This document shows, piece by piece, positions 1-9,478 of a DNA stretch of 64,000 nt (its first letter is position 1; every line of letters begins with the position of its first letter). This DNA comes from G963664115 sp965216035 (GTDB taxonomy: Bacteria; Acidobacteriota; Terriglobia; 20CM-2-55-15): the NCBI GenBank assembly GCA_965216035.1, contig CBDCFM010000021.1:1054001-1118000 (forward strand), read 5' to 3'. Under the pieces are notes generated by a model. That model was not told the DNA's origin and searched no databases. It saw nothing but the letters and a program-made list of their open reading frames with translations. A program made the position numbers and the translations under genes.

Positions 1-264
1 GATGGCTCTTTCTTCTCCCGCTGGATCGGCTAAGGTGATCGAGTCCCGAACGACAAGCGGTGGATGAGCCTGATCTGGAACCGCGATTTGACCCTCGATG
101 CCCAGATCGCGGATCCGCTGTTGCGTGCGGTCTCGGCCAAAAAGCAGACCACTCGCAAGCACGATCACAGTCAACGCTATAACGGAGTGTCTGTACCTTG
201 CCAGCCGTGTCTCAAGCATTGTCAGACTCTGTTCAAGATCTGCCGAAGGATTCGCCTGTGACAT
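1..264 (-). CDS. Membrane-anchored hypothetical protein, N-terminal part (runs off the window)
   Basis: An open frame starts at an ATG at 264-262, with AGGTGGGG a few bases upstream as a ribosome binding site, and stays open for all 88 codons to the window edge. The first 20 or so residues are acidic and helical. Residues about 27-43 (SVIALTVIVLASGLLFG) form one transmembrane segment, followed by an Arg/Gln-rich stretch and then LVVRDSITLADPAGERA. That last phrase resembles the VRA-x-x-F-x-L-x-D-x-x-G-x-x-R-A repeats of some cell-surface and phage-like proteins, but this is a weak resemblance. It is probably a bitopic membrane protein with an external C-terminal part. It is transcribed away from the IS30 element, whose left end lies about 45 bp upstream of the start. 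The C-terminus is not visible, so no function is assigned. Confidence 0.6.
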   Translation of the reverse strand, partial: MSQANPSADLEQSLTMLETRLARYRHSVIALTVIVLASGLLFGRDRTQQRIRDLGIEGQIAVPDQAHPPLVVRDSITLADPAGEERAI

Positions 265-310
265 TTGCCCCACCTTTATCCTAATTCTTGATGGTGTGCC
301 CAATAACCGG

Positions 311-1552
311 TGTGGTCTCAATAGGTCGATGCAACACTTCACATAGGAAGCGAGGTGAAGTGTATGCCGAAGAAAAGAAAGAAGCGACGGATGAGGAAGC
401 GCCGGTGGTTCACAACCACGGAGCTGGTCGAGATATGGGATCGGTGGCAGCGGGGGGAGTCCACCAAAGCGATCGGTCGTGTACTGGACAGAGGGGGGAC
501 GTCGATTCATCGCCAACTGGCCGTGTATGGCGGCATCCGTCCGCGGCCCCGTTGCCGTTCATCCCGGGCCCTAACTCTGATCGAGCGTGAAGAGATTTCC
601 AGGGGTATTGCGGCGAAGAAGTCGATTCGGTCGATGGCCATGGCGCTGGGTCGCTCACCGTCGACACTGAGTCGGGAAATCGGTCGCAATGGCGGCTATG
701 ATAACTATCGAGCGTTGGAAGCCGATCAGCGGGCGTGGGACAGGGCACGCCGTCCGAAGCCATGCCGCCTGGCCCAATGTCTCCGGCTACGGCAGCTGGT
801 CGAAGACAAGCTCCGCCTGGACTGGTCGCCTCAACAGATCGCCGGGTGGCTGAAGCACACCTATCCGGAAGACGAGTCGCTTCACGTGTCGCACGAGATT
901 ATCTATCGCAGCCTTTTCATCCAGGCCCGCGGGGCTCTAAAGAAAGAACTGACTCTGTGTTTGCGTTCAAAGCGATCGATCCGTCGATCCCAACATGCGA
1001 CCCGGAAAGGCCACGGTAAAGGGCAACTCGCCGATATGGTATCGATCCGTGAGCGTCCGACCTCAGTCGAAGATCGTGCCGTGCCCGGTCACTGGGAGGG
1101 AGACCTACTGGCTGGATCTAAGAACACCCACATCGCCACATTGGTCGAACGTCACTCGCGCTACGTGATGTTAGTGAAGGTGTCGAGCAAGGAAACAGAG
1201 ACGGTCATCTCGGCGCTCATCAAGCACGCCAGAGAGCTACCGACAGAACTGTACAAATCGCTGACCTGGGATCGCGGTCGGGAAATGGCCGATCACAAGC
1301 GCTTCACTCTGGCCACGAAGATTGACGTCTACTTCTGTGATCCACAGAGTCCATGGCAACGCGGCTCGAACGAAAACACCAATGGTCTGTTGCGGTATTA
1401 CTTCCCGAAAGGAACGGACTTGTCTGTACACTCACAGGAACATCTGGACTTCATTGCCCGGAGACTTAACGAACGCCCCCGCCAGACGTTGGGGTTTGAA
1501 ACTCCGGCTGAACGATTTAACGCTTGTGTTGCATCGACCGGTTGAGCCGGCA
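311..1552. mobile_element. IS30-family insertion sequence
   Basis: About 1.24 kb bounded by imperfect inverted repeats of roughly 27 bp. The inner 14 bp are identical: GGTCGATGCAACAC at 324-337 and its reverse complement at 1526-1539. The outer part shares the CTCAA core (left 311-323, right 1540-1552) with several mismatches. The right repeat overlaps the 3' end of the transposase gene, as is common in compact IS elements. I could not find a convincing short target-site duplication outside these limits, so the exact ends may be a few bases off. Confidence 0.8.
364..1545 (+). CDS. IS30-family transposase
   Basis: A 393-residue DDE transposase, complete at both ends. The N-terminus is very basic (PKKRKKRRMRKRRW) and is followed by helix-turn-helix regions, including the IS30-typical SRALTLIEREEISRGIA and LGRSPSTLSREIGRN around residues 65-105. 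The catalytic core shows the first Asp in HWEGDLLAG, the second in LTWDRGREM, and the Glu in WQRGSNENTNGLLR, with the usual GFETPAERF ending. The ATG at 364 is preferred because GAGGTGA lies five bases upstream; a GTG at 355 in the same frame is possible. No disruption is seen, so it may be active. It ends inside the right inverted repeat. Confidence 0.95.
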   Translation: MPKKRKKRRMRKRRWFTTTELVEIWDRWQRGESTKAIGRVLDRGGTSIHRQLAVYGGIRPRPRCRSSRALTLIEREEISRGIAAKKSIRSMAMALGRSPSTLSREIGRNGGYDNYRALEADQRAWDRARRPKPCRLAQCLRLRQLVEDKLRLDWSPQQIAGWLKHTYPEDESLHVSHEIIYRSLFIQARGALKKELTLCLRSKRSIRRSQHATRKGHGKGQLADMVSIRERPTSVEDRAVPGHWEGDLLAGSKNTHIATLVERHSRYVMLVKVSSKETETVISALIKHARELPTELYKSLTWDRGREMADHKRFTLATKIDVYFCDPQSPWQRGSNENTNGLLRYYFPKGTDLSVHSQEHLDFIARRLNERPRQTLGFETPAERFNACVASTG

Positions 1553-1893
1553 GTACTTACAGTGTCCGGCGTTTTTGCGCCGCACAGCAAGCAAATCGGG
1601 TTCCTAGTCAATAGGACGTGATTACACCTGCTCCAAGCACAAGAGCAGGCTGTGAGAGAGGGCTTGAAGATGACGCTCGTGGGAAAGGGGGTAAACCGGT
1701 CCGAGGGAAGGTATCAAGAACGTCTTGGAATTTCCGGGTCAAGGCGCCTGGCCAAGATCTATAACACGATTCGTTACCGGTGGTCCCCACGTTTTGCGAC
1801 CGAAGCCCATTGTAATCATCGAGACGAATTGCTGGTTTGTACGTCGTCAGAATAATCCGCACGAAAACCAAGTCATCGACACGGAGATTGAGT
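1553..1893. other. Gap between IS30 and the next gene; nothing recognised
   Basis: About 340 bp between the right end of IS30 and the stop codon of the convergent downstream gene. Open frames here are short, lack ribosome binding sites and resemble nothing I know. No tRNA, hairpin terminator or repeat was seen. Confidence 0.4.
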
Positions 1894-2826
1894 TTACTCG
1901 TTTGGGGTGCGAGTCACGTCAATGGTCAAGTTCCCCCCCAGCGGACCGAAGTCGCCCTCCCAGCGCTGGATCAACTGCTCCCTGCGCAGGTGTCCATACA
2001 GGAGTTCCTCGACAAACTGCACACACTTGTACTCGGTGAGTTGGGCGTCGGCCTCCTTGCGACGGTACAGCGGCATGCTGATCGTCCAGGGGCGCGTATA
2101 GACCTCTGGGTCGTCGATGGTCGCTTCGTAGTCGAGATGGTCAGGGCTGGTCGGAGTGTATCGTTCAATCACGCGCAGCGCGCTGCTATGGAAGTTCCCG
2201 GCCCTGTCGAACCACGTCTCCGGATTCTGATCCGTCACATCGACCACCAGCGTATCCCCCTCCCAGCGGCCCACCGAATGCCCCATCCAGGAGGGTGCAG
2301 GCGCCGGACCGACGTCTTCCATGTAGACCGTCCGGTTAGCGGCCGCATACTCGTAGATCATCAGAATCCGATCCGTGCTTTGAACGATCTGTAAGGGATA
2401 GGGCATATACGTGGCGCGCGGAATACCTGGCAGGAAACACTTGACCTCGGGGTCACGCGCCAGCGCGTTTTCGAAGTTTTCCTGCTTTTGCGCCGCGGCC
2501 CAGGCCTGGTAGGGGATCGTGCCGCCCCCGACAACGCCCAGCCCGCCCGGCACACCGCCGATGGCGCCGAGTGCAAGGACCGCTGCTGCGGGGACGTCGC
2601 CGTCGGGGCCCGGAACGGTCGCCAGTCCCGGGCGCGCGACGTGATCTTCGAGGTCCCAATGCGCGGTGTTCATGGCTTGCCAGACGCCGTTCAAGTCGGG
2701 GTAGGGCATCCCTTCCAGACGCCCTGCACGGAAGGCCGGGGCCTGACGCGGCGCCGCGTACAAGAATCCGGCCACCAGGACCGCTGTTGCTGTCACAACC
2801 ATCACCGCTTTCACCAGATTTCGCAC
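1894..2826 (-). CDS. Secreted protein of the acidobacterial GRWEGDTLVV family (type A)
   Basis: About 310 residues with an N-terminal signal or anchor segment (VMVVTATAVLVAGFLYAA). The mature part contains the family marks YPDLNGVWQAM, then CFLPGIPRATYMPYP, VGRWEGDTLVVDV and ATIDDPEVYTRPWTI, and ends in a YGHLRRE segment. These proteins are abundant, paralogous and exported in Acidobacteriota; their function is unknown to me and I do not assign one. The GTG at 2826 is chosen because AGGAG sits six bases upstream; an in-frame start 33 bp further out is possible. It is the same subtype as the gene at 55431-56420. It lies in tandem with the type B gene at 2944-4002, probably in one transcript. 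Confidence 0.85.
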   Translation of the reverse strand: MRNLVKAVMVVTATAVLVAGFLYAAPRQAPAFRAGRLEGMPYPDLNGVWQAMNTAHWDLEDHVARPGLATVPGPDGDVPAAAVLALGAIGGVPGGLGVVGGGTIPYQAWAAAQKQENFENALARDPEVKCFLPGIPRATYMPYPLQIVQSTDRILMIYEYAAANRTVYMEDVGPAPAPSWMGHSVGRWEGDTLVVDVTDQNPETWFDRAGNFHSSALRVIERYTPTSPDHLDYEATIDDPEVYTRPWTISMPLYRRKEADAQLTEYKCVQFVEELLYGHLRREQLIQRWEGDFGPLGGNLTIDVTRTPNE

Positions 2827-2943
2827 GGTGCTCTCCTCGCAGTGGCGCGGAACACTCACAAGCCGAAGGCAGAACAGGCCAAGCTGTCCGTCTCCCCGTC
2901 TGTTTCTCTCAGCGTAGCGCCACCGGCCTGGCGCCAGGGTGTT

Positions 2944-4002
2944 CTAGTTGGGAATGTTCGCCGCTCCAGTTTCAGCCAAGCGAGCTCCCCGGAGCGCGTT
3001 CCCGATAGCGTAGTTGCCCTCGTGACACGCAAACTCATACATCAGTCCCGTGCCCGGCGCGGGCCTCATGAAAACCTCCGCCGTCCAGGACTGTGTCCAG
3101 GTTGTTGGATCATCGACCGTGAACGCGTACTTGAGTGTCTCGGCATTTACCCGCGAGAACCGTTCGATCAGGCGCAGGTGTTCACCTGTGGACGCACCGA
3201 TTTCTCGACCTGTGGACTTGAAATTCGTGGTCTCGACCACCAGCGTTTTCCCCTCCCAGCGGCCCCGTGAGTCTCCCACCCCCGAGCGGATATTGGGTGG
3301 CACATGTGCACGCCCATCCAGGGGGACGACGCGTGCATCGTGCATCATCTCCATGTTGATAACGACGTATCCCGGGGCCTGCACGATCTGATGGTTACTG
3401 TTGTAACCCCTTCCCGTCATGGGAACACGACTGCCGGTGCAACGCAGGCCTGCGGCGAAATCTTCCGGGCCCCCGGGCAGCTGGGAATCCCTGCTATTGA
3501 GATCTCGCTGAACTCGGAGGGCCTCCTGCCTCGCCTGCGCCTCGGCCGTCAATGGAGGGACCCTGCCGTCGGGCGGATCGACAATCAGCGACGTTCGGTT
3601 GTCGAACCAGCGATCGATCAGCCAGAATTGATTGTAGTTGCCGGTCGTATCCGTCGAGACGAAGGTGTCTGCTTCGTTGAGGACGGCTTCATACACGCTA
3701 TCCCCGAACGCAGCATCGGTCTCACCATTGAAGAGTTCTGCCGCCCTCCGTCGCAGCAAAGCGACTTCCGCATCCGTCAGAAACTCCCGGTCGGCGAGCG
3801 CGCTGGGCCGCTCAAACGGTGTGGCCGAGTCGCTCGCCCAGACTCCCTGTAAATCCGGGTCGCCCCAGGGCGTAGTCGATGTCCAAGGTTCCGCCTCAGC
3901 TCCGGGGATGGGCGTTTGAGCGTTCACGCAGGGGACGAGACACACGGACACGGCCGCAACGATGCTCAGGGCACCCAGTGAGGCAAGAGGGCGACGGCTC
4001 AT
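2944..4002 (-). CDS. Secreted protein of the acidobacterial GRWEGDTLVV family (type B)
   Basis: A 352-residue exported protein. The signal peptide occupies about residues 1-28 (LGALSIVAAVSVCLVPCVNA, cleavage near NAQT). The mature protein begins with the hallmark PWGDPDLQGVWASDS, continues with FLTDAEVALLRRRAAEL and IVDPPDGRVPPLTAEA, then GRWEGKTLVVETTNFKS, HLRLIERFSRVNAETL and TVDDPTTWTQSWT, and ends in FACHEGNYAIGNALRGAR. The HEGN ending is shared with the 53640-54752 protein. The role is unknown; the fold is probably a secreted beta-rich domain, but that is inference. It lies just upstream of the type A gene on the same strand, with a 117 bp gap. Confidence 0.85.
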   Translation of the reverse strand: MSRRPLASLGALSIVAAVSVCLVPCVNAQTPIPGAEAEPWTSTTPWGDPDLQGVWASDSATPFERPSALADREFLTDAEVALLRRRAAELFNGETDAAFGDSVYEAVLNEADTFVSTDTTGNYNQFWLIDRWFDNRTSLIVDPPDGRVPPLTAEAQARQEALRVQRDLNSRDSQLPGGPEDFAAGLRCTGSRVPMTGRGYNSNHQIVQAPGYVVINMEMMHDARVVPLDGRAHVPPNIRSGVGDSRGRWEGKTLVVETTNFKSTGREIGASTGEHLRLIERFSRVNAETLKYAFTVDDPTTWTQSWTAEVFMRPAPGTGLMYEFACHEGNYAIGNALRGARLAETGAANIPN

Positions 4003-4506
4003 TGGTAACCTCCTTCATTCGCACCCGTCTGCCGAGCAGATCGGGATTTGATCATACCAGTTTGATCACACGTGGCTGAGAGTAACCCCAACATCGCTGT
4101 CCTGGCAACGACTCTTTTACAAGAAGACGTGCTTGGATCCGTTGCGAGGCAAAGTGGTTGCGGCGCTGACGGTGTACCTGTGGCTGGTGTGATCCAGTTT
4201 GGCCTCACGTTACGCTTCTCTGGCAATCCATTCCAGGCGCGTGGGTTTGTGGCTCGAGGTCTAACGATCGAGCGTGACCATCAACGTGGCTGTGGTTGGA
4301 GCGATGGGTGATCCGTATTGACACGAGCACAGCGCGGATCGCCGGGGGAGGGATCCGGAATGGGATCAGCCACCCCACAGGGACTCACAAGAGGAGAGCT
4401 GCCCTGACTTGACATCGACCCCGATTGAAGGGATTATTCATGTATCATAAGGCAGTCTGGATAGATCCAATATCAACTATCCGGCAACGCATAAGGAGAA
4501 CCCGAC
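4003..4506. other. Divergent intergenic region (about 500 bp)
   Basis: It separates the leftward secreted-protein pair from the rightward DUF6152 gene. A good sigma70-type promoter for the rightward gene is seen at 4409-4437. The rest carries no convincing coding frame, tRNA or terminator. Confidence 0.5.
4409..4437 (+). promoter_or_regulatory. Sigma70-type promoter for the DUF6152 gene
   Basis: A perfect -35 box TTGACA at 4409-4414 is followed by a 17-base spacer and GATTAT at 4432-4437 (four of six matches to TATAAT). It lies about 70 bp upstream of the ATG at 4507. Confidence 0.5.
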
Positions 4507-4905
4507 ATGAATGCCAAAGTAGCCGTCGCTGGTGTCGTTCTGTTGTTGGCCGCTGCGGTTCCCACGTGGGCGCATCACGCCTTTTCGTCAGAGTTTGACG
4601 CCGAACAGCCGGTGGAGTTGCGGGGAACCATCGCCCGAGTGGAGTTCATCAATCCGCATTCATGGTTCCACATCGATGTGACTGAGGACAACGGCGCTGT
4701 TACCCGTTGGATGATCGAAGCCGGCACACCCAATGCGCTGTTCCGGCGCGGAGTTACACGGAACAGCCTGCCGGTGGGCACTGAAATCCTGGTCGACGGT
4801 TTTCGAGCGCGGGACGGATCGAACAGAGCCAACGGCCGGGACATGACGTTCCCGGATGGACAGAAGATCTTCCTGTCAGGCAGGTCCGCATCCGAACAGC
4901 GGTAG
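4507..4905 (+). CDS. DUF6152 family exported protein
   Basis: A 132-residue protein with a clear signal peptide (VAGVVLLLAAAVPTWA), cleaved just before HHAFSSEFD. The His-His right after the cleavage site, then INPHSWFHIDV and GTPNALFRRGVTRNSL, are the DUF6152 signatures. The function is unknown; the conserved His-rich mature N-terminus could bind metal, which is inference. AAGGAG lies upstream of the ATG. Two paralogues occur in this window (43943-44338 and 54943-55353), each again beside GRWEGDTLVV-type secreted proteins, which suggests a functional link between the families. Confidence 0.88.
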   Translation: MNAKVAVAGVVLLLAAAVPTWAHHAFSSEFDAEQPVELRGTIARVEFINPHSWFHIDVTEDNGAVTRWMIEAGTPNALFRRGVTRNSLPVGTEILVDGFRARDGSNRANGRDMTFPDGQKIFLSGRSASEQR

Positions 4906-5104
4906 TCAACAGGAGACTCCACTTCTCAGGCGAGGGTCGGGGGCCGGGGGCCGGATATCAAGCAGGTAATTATTGATAGACCCGCGCTCACAGGTGGCTT
5001 CGCCGTGGACACGATCGAGGGCTTAGCGCGACAGTTCGCGGCAACGTCGCAGCTCTGATCTTACTGATCGCCTTACCCGTCGTCGCACTAGTCCCATCGT
5101 CGCA

Positions 5105-6385
5105 CTAATCAATGATGGACTGATAGATCAGCGTCCGCAGTTTCGCCTGGTCGTCGATGCCGCCCGTCGGCCTGAGTTGGGTTAGATACACCACAACGAG
5201 ATCATTTTCCGGATCGACCCAGTAAGTCGAATGGTAGGCGCCGCCCCATCCGAACTCGCCGACCGATCCCGGCAGTCCGCGCTTTCCCAGATCGGTCACT
5301 ACCGAGAAGCCGAGGCCGAAACCCTGGCCGGGACGAAACGGAGTGTCATCGATGTGGTTCTCCGTCATCAGGTTCACCGTTGTCGGGCTGAGCAGCCGCA
5401 CGCCGTTGAGCTCGCCGCCATTCAGCAGCATCTGGAGAAAGCGCGCATAGTCCCCTGCGGTCGAAAGCAGTCCCGCCCCGCCGGAAAAGCTCCTCCGGGG
5501 ACCATTGACGTAGGCACCCTGTCCGGTCCATGCGCTCGAATCCGGGGCCCGCATCAGTGCGCCGCCGTCGGTCCGGCCGTACACGGTAGCCAATCGATTC
5601 TCCCTGTTGTCGGGCAGATAGAAGTACGTGTCGTTCATCGAGAGCGGCTCAAAGATGTGTGTTCGGAGATACGCGTCGAGCGACATGCCCGATGCCTTTT
5701 CAACGACCACACCGAGGATGTCGGTGCTGTAGCCGTAAATCCACCGCTCTGCTGGCTGGGCGTCGAACGGCAGACCGGCCATGCGGGCGATGGTTTCCCC
5801 GATAGGTTCGTCCTTGTCCGCGAAGTACCACTGCTGGAAACCCGCCCGATCCCACGCCTCGCGTGCCGGTCCTGTTCCGTAGCTGATTCCGGACGTGTGA
5901 GTCAGCAGGTGACGCAGCGTGATCGGGCGGCCGGGTTCGAGATTGTAGCCTGCGCCTTCACGAGCGAGGGCCACGCGGGTCTCTGCGAACTCGGGAATGT
6001 AGTCGCTGACACGGTCACCGATCAGGAGCTTGCCTTCTTCCTGGAGCATCATGATCGCGGTGCTGACGATGGCTTTGGTCTGGGAAGCGATCCGGAAGAT
6101 ACTGTCGCTCCGCATCTCAATTTCAGCTTCGATATCCTGTTGGCCGAAGGCTTCCAGGTAGGCGACCTTCCCGCGGCGGGTGACAACGACCACGCCTCCG
6201 GCCAGTTCCCTACGGTCGACATATCCCTGGAGTGTCTCACTCAGACGGTCGAGCCGTGCGGACGACATCCCGATTTCTTCGGGTGCCACTCTTGAGGGCC
6301 ACTGAGCGGCAAGGCTTGCAGGCAGGAATACAATCAGCAGCAACGTGGCCGGGAAGGTGGGGCTTAGGAAACGCACTCGAGACAC
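5105..6385 (-). CDS. Beta-lactamase-fold serine hydrolase (class C / EstB type)
   Basis: About 426 residues. A signal peptide (PATLLLIVFLPASLAAQ) points to a periplasmic or secreted enzyme. The nucleophile motif SxxK is seen as S101-Q-T-K104 in FRIASQTKAIVS, followed by the tyrosine motif region IYGYSTDILG around residue 219 and a late GWGGAYHSTYW replacing the KTG box. This layout is typical of the broad class C beta-lactamase / esterase / D-aminopeptidase family rather than of a clinical beta-lactamase, so the substrate cannot be named. The GTG start at 6385 has CAGGAGAAG seven bases upstream and directly precedes the signal peptide. It is transcribed towards the DUF6152 gene and away from the outer-membrane protein gene at 6674. 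Confidence 0.9.
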   Translation of the reverse strand: MSRVRFLSPTFPATLLLIVFLPASLAAQWPSRVAPEEIGMSSARLDRLSETLQGYVDRRELAGGVVVVTRRGKVAYLEAFGQQDIEAEIEMRSDSIFRIASQTKAIVSTAIMMLQEEGKLLIGDRVSDYIPEFAETRVALAREGAGYNLEPGRPITLRHLLTHTSGISYGTGPAREAWDRAGFQQWYFADKDEPIGETIARMAGLPFDAQPAERWIYGYSTDILGVVVEKASGMSLDAYLRTHIFEPLSMNDTYFYLPDNRENRLATVYGRTDGGALMRAPDSSAWTGQGAYVNGPRRSFSGGAGLLSTAGDYARFLQMLLNGGELNGVRLLSPTTVNLMTENHIDDTPFRPGQGFGLGFSVVTDLGKRGLPGSVGEFGWGGAYHSTYWVDPENDLVVVYLTQLRPTGGIDDQAKLRTLIYQSIID

Positions 6386-6673
6386 GGGCTTCTCCTGGGT
6401 CAATGAGATATCCTGTATGAAGCTCAGCCTAGTGAGCGACGGCAGGAATGTCAAATTGAAACGGGTGAGAGATCCCGCCGGTTGGGACCGGTCTCGGTGC
6501 CCACCACCCGGCGCTGGACTCGGCGTGCACTCTCCAAAGCCTTCTCCAAAGTCCCCCTCAACAGGGTTGTAGAAAGTGAATTGGGCGGGTCAGTCGCCGG
6601 CCCGTATAAAGGAACAAAATGATCCCGGCCCGTCTATGTTTTTTCTTAAAACCCGTGTATTGGGAGTGCTAGC

Positions 6674-9100
6674 ATGAATGTGATGCATCCTGCCCTGATT
6701 TGTATTCTGCTGGCGACCGCCGCCTTCGGGCAGCTGACCGCCCGCAACCCCGTCGACGCACTCAAAGATCAGGTGACCGAGGCGCTGATCAGAGCCGGCG
6801 TGCCTTTTACCGCCGATCAGGAGCGGCAGTTGGCCCTGCTGATTGAAGATGAGCGTCAGGCGGCGGAGAACCTGTTCGGTGAAACCTGGGACTTCAGCCA
6901 AGGGCCGCCGCAGGGGGAGCAGCAGGATCAGGCCCTTGCCGGCATCCGGTTTATGTATGACGAATTGCGGGGCAAGCTTCCCGCTTACATGACCGCAGCG
7001 CAGAGAGACGCCTGGGAGATCTACGAGACTGAGCAAGACGTGGCATTTGATGCAGGGAATTCCGGGAATGACGCTGCCGGAAGCGGACGGATTCAACAGA
7101 TCCGCGTGACGAATAACGCTTTCAATGTCGAAACCGGCGCCGCTAACGGGTCCTCTGGCCTGCACGAAGGGGGCGCGAGAACCGAAGTGATCGAGCGCGG
7201 CGGTGTGGGCGCCTATCACGGCAATTTCGCGGCAACCTTCCAGGACGAATCGCTGAACGCCCGCAATCCTTTTGCCCGAAATAAGCCACCCTATTATGAA
7301 CGGACCATTAACGGCGACATCAGTGGTCCTGTCATCCGAGACCGCCTCTCATTGAATTTCGCGGTCACCGACAACAGACGCGAAAATGTCGGCACGGTCA
7401 AGGCGCAGACATTGGATGGACCATTTTCGCTGGGCGTCACCCGTCCTGTTGTGAACCGGTCATACGACACCCGGGGTGTGTTGCAGATTGCGGATGCGCA
7501 CTCGCTGCACATGAGGCTCCAGTACGCCACCGAAGACAGCCAGAACGAGAACGTCGGCAATTTCAGCCTGCCCGAACGTGCGTCCCGGACAGAGACGGCC
7601 AACCACGTGGTCGATCTTCGGGAAGTCTCCATTCTTTCCGAGCGCACGGTGCACGATCTCCACTTCATCTGGCGGAAAGATCGGAGCGAGACCCGTCCTT
7701 TAAGTGATGCTCTGGGAATCGTCGTCAAGGACGCATTCACTGGAGGTGGCTCACAAAACAGAAGCCTGATCAACGGAAACGAATACGAACTGAACAACCT
7801 GATTTACTATGCCGGTGACAACCTGACTATGAGAAGCGGATTTCGGGGCTGGCGCCGCAGTGAACGTTCGGTGTCGGAAGACAATTTCTTCGGCGAGTTC
7901 ACGTTTTCAGATCTGGAAAGCTATCGGGCCGGAAGACCGCTCAAGTACCGGGTCAAATGCTGCGACCCATCGTTTAACTTGAGCCAGACGCAGCTTGTGC
8001 TATTTTCCCAGAATGATTTCAGGCTCACACCCACCTTCACCCTGATGCTGGGCCTGCGCTATTTCATGCAGACAGATCTCACCGACCGGAACAACGTGGA
8101 TCCGCGCATCGGTTTTGCATATGCGATCGGCAACTCGACTGTCATCCGAGGCGGCATCGCTATCTTCACGAACCCGACTAATTTCCGCCAAATCAAAGAC
8201 CACAGCTATTTGGACGGAGAACGGCTGTTCGAGACCCAGATCGACAATCCGGGTTGGCCCGACCCTTTCTCTGCAGGTAGTATCCGGCCCCCGTCCCGCA
8301 ACCAGATTGCGCCTGATTTGAGAAACTCGTATTTCTTCTTGCCACAAATACAACTCGAACAGAGTTTTCCGCATAATCTTTTCGTGACCGTGGCCTACGA
8401 CCGGGCCCGGGGTATCAATCAACCCCGTGGGCGGGACTTGAACGCGCCTTTTCCGAAAACGGGCCTTCGACCGTTTCCCGACGAAGGCCAGATTATCCAA
8501 CTCGGAACCGGCTTTTCGACGTATCACCATTTCAAGGTAACCATGCGGCAGCGTATCAGCATCTTCAATATCACGTCGGACTATCTGTACTTCCACGGTG
8601 TCAGCGATCAGGCGGGCACGGGCGGCTTTCAGGCCTTGCCGGTGGATAGCCATGACGTCTTTGGTAAGGAGTGGGGACCACACGTCAACCCCACCCACAC
8701 GTTCAACGCGAGCGTCAATTCGCGCTTGCCTCTGGACGTCTACCTGACGACCGTCATCGGGGCACGCAGCGGCAGGCGATATACGATCACCACGGGTCGG
8801 GATGATAACGGCGATGGCGTCAGTAACGACCGGCCGGAAGGCGTCTTCAAGAATAGCGAAGTCGGACCGAATTTTTTTGATGTCAGCTTTAATATCTCAA
8901 AAGCCTTTGAATTCAGCCGCGACGCCTCAGGCGCTGCCGGCACCGGGCCCCGAATGAATGTCTTTGCCAATCTCAGCAACGCTTTCAACAAGACGCACCT
9001 GGGAACACCCAGTGGTGTGTTGACGTCTCCCTTCTTCGGAAGGTCCTTCAACGCGACCGCACCCCGGCAAATCGAGGCCGGAATGCGATTCCAGTTCTGA
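6674..9100 (+). CDS. Outer-membrane beta-barrel (Oar/TonB-dependent receptor-like) with helical N-terminal region
   Basis: An 808-residue exported protein with signal peptide LICILLATAAFG. Residues about 25-115 are strongly helical (TADQERQLALLIEDERQ, LPAYMTAAQRDAWEIYE), reminiscent of Spy/LTxxQ-like periplasmic helices. From about residue 130 it reads like the acidobacterial Oar-type TonB-dependent transporter family: EGGARTEVIERGGVGAYHGNF and INGDISGPVIRDRLSLNFAV, many amphipathic strands, DPRIGFAY, GRDDNGDGVSNDRPEG, and a C-terminal Phe (MRFQF) as needed for barrel assembly. The carboxypeptidase-like regulatory domain and a full plug, normally ahead of this barrel, are not apparent; the helical region takes their place. 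GGGAG lies seven bases before the ATG. A transport substrate cannot be inferred. Confidence 0.85.
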   Translation: MNVMHPALICILLATAAFGQLTARNPVDALKDQVTEALIRAGVPFTADQERQLALLIEDERQAAENLFGETWDFSQGPPQGEQQDQALAGIRFMYDELRGKLPAYMTAAQRDAWEIYETEQDVAFDAGNSGNDAAGSGRIQQIRVTNNAFNVETGAANGSSGLHEGGARTEVIERGGVGAYHGNFAATFQDESLNARNPFARNKPPYYERTINGDISGPVIRDRLSLNFAVTDNRRENVGTVKAQTLDGPFSLGVTRPVVNRSYDTRGVLQIADAHSLHMRLQYATEDSQNENVGNFSLPERASRTETANHVVDLREVSILSERTVHDLHFIWRKDRSETRPLSDALGIVVKDAFTGGGSQNRSLINGNEYELNNLIYYAGDNLTMRSGFRGWRRSERSVSEDNFFGEFTFSDLESYRAGRPLKYRVKCCDPSFNLSQTQLVLFSQNDFRLTPTFTLMLGLRYFMQTDLTDRNNVDPRIGFAYAIGNSTVIRGGIAIFTNPTNFRQIKDHSYLDGERLFETQIDNPGWPDPFSAGSIRPPSRNQIAPDLRNSYFFLPQIQLEQSFPHNLFVTVAYDRARGINQPRGRDLNAPFPKTGLRPFPDEGQIIQLGTGFSTYHHFKVTMRQRISIFNITSDYLYFHGVSDQAGTGGFQALPVDSHDVFGKEWGPHVNPTHTFNASVNSRLPLDVYLTTVIGARSGRRYTITTGRDDNGDGVSNDRPEGVFKNSEVGPNFFDVSFNISKAFEFSRDASGAAGTGPRMNVFANLSNAFNKTHLGTPSGVLTSPFFGRSFNATAPRQIEAGMRFQF

Positions 9101-9478
9101 TCCGGGTGGCGCCCGCGGCGCCCGCTCTGCGTTTTCAAGCTTTCAATTTTCCGAGAGACTCGTCTGAGTAGAGCGTTGTGGCTCCAGATGGCTGTCGGGA
9201 TCCACAAACGTCCATGCGACTGTCACATTGACCTGAAACACTCATTGAAGTCTCGTTCAATCGGCTTGATTTCGCACCATAAGAACTGCGAATGGGCAGG
9301 CAGAGTGGTGTTGTCGTAACAGGCGGGTCAGGAAGCGAACCGCGTTGGAAACGGAGGAGCGCTGTCCGGTTGTTCAATAACGCACGCGGCGAGAATCGCG
9401 ACGCAATGGGCACGGACATCAGGAGCGGTAACGATGACATGAGTTCATCCCAAGCGAAACGAAGTCGTGTCAGGCAGT
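9101..9478. other. Convergent intergenic region; nothing recognised
   Basis: 378 bp between two convergent genes. GC-rich direct GCGCCCGC words follow the left stop codon, but there is no hairpin with a T-tract that I would call a terminator, and no credible coding frame. Confidence 0.4.

Noticed and set aside
311..1552. A target-site duplication flanking IS30
   Set aside because: The bases next to the inferred ends do not match, so I do not report one.
5231..6295. A 354-codon plus-strand frame
   Set aside because: It lies wholly antisense to the serine hydrolase, which has motifs, a signal peptide and a ribosome binding site.
5105..6385. Antibiotic resistance beta-lactamase
   Set aside because: The motifs fit the broad serine hydrolase/EstB group with a non-standard third box; nothing points to clinical resistance.
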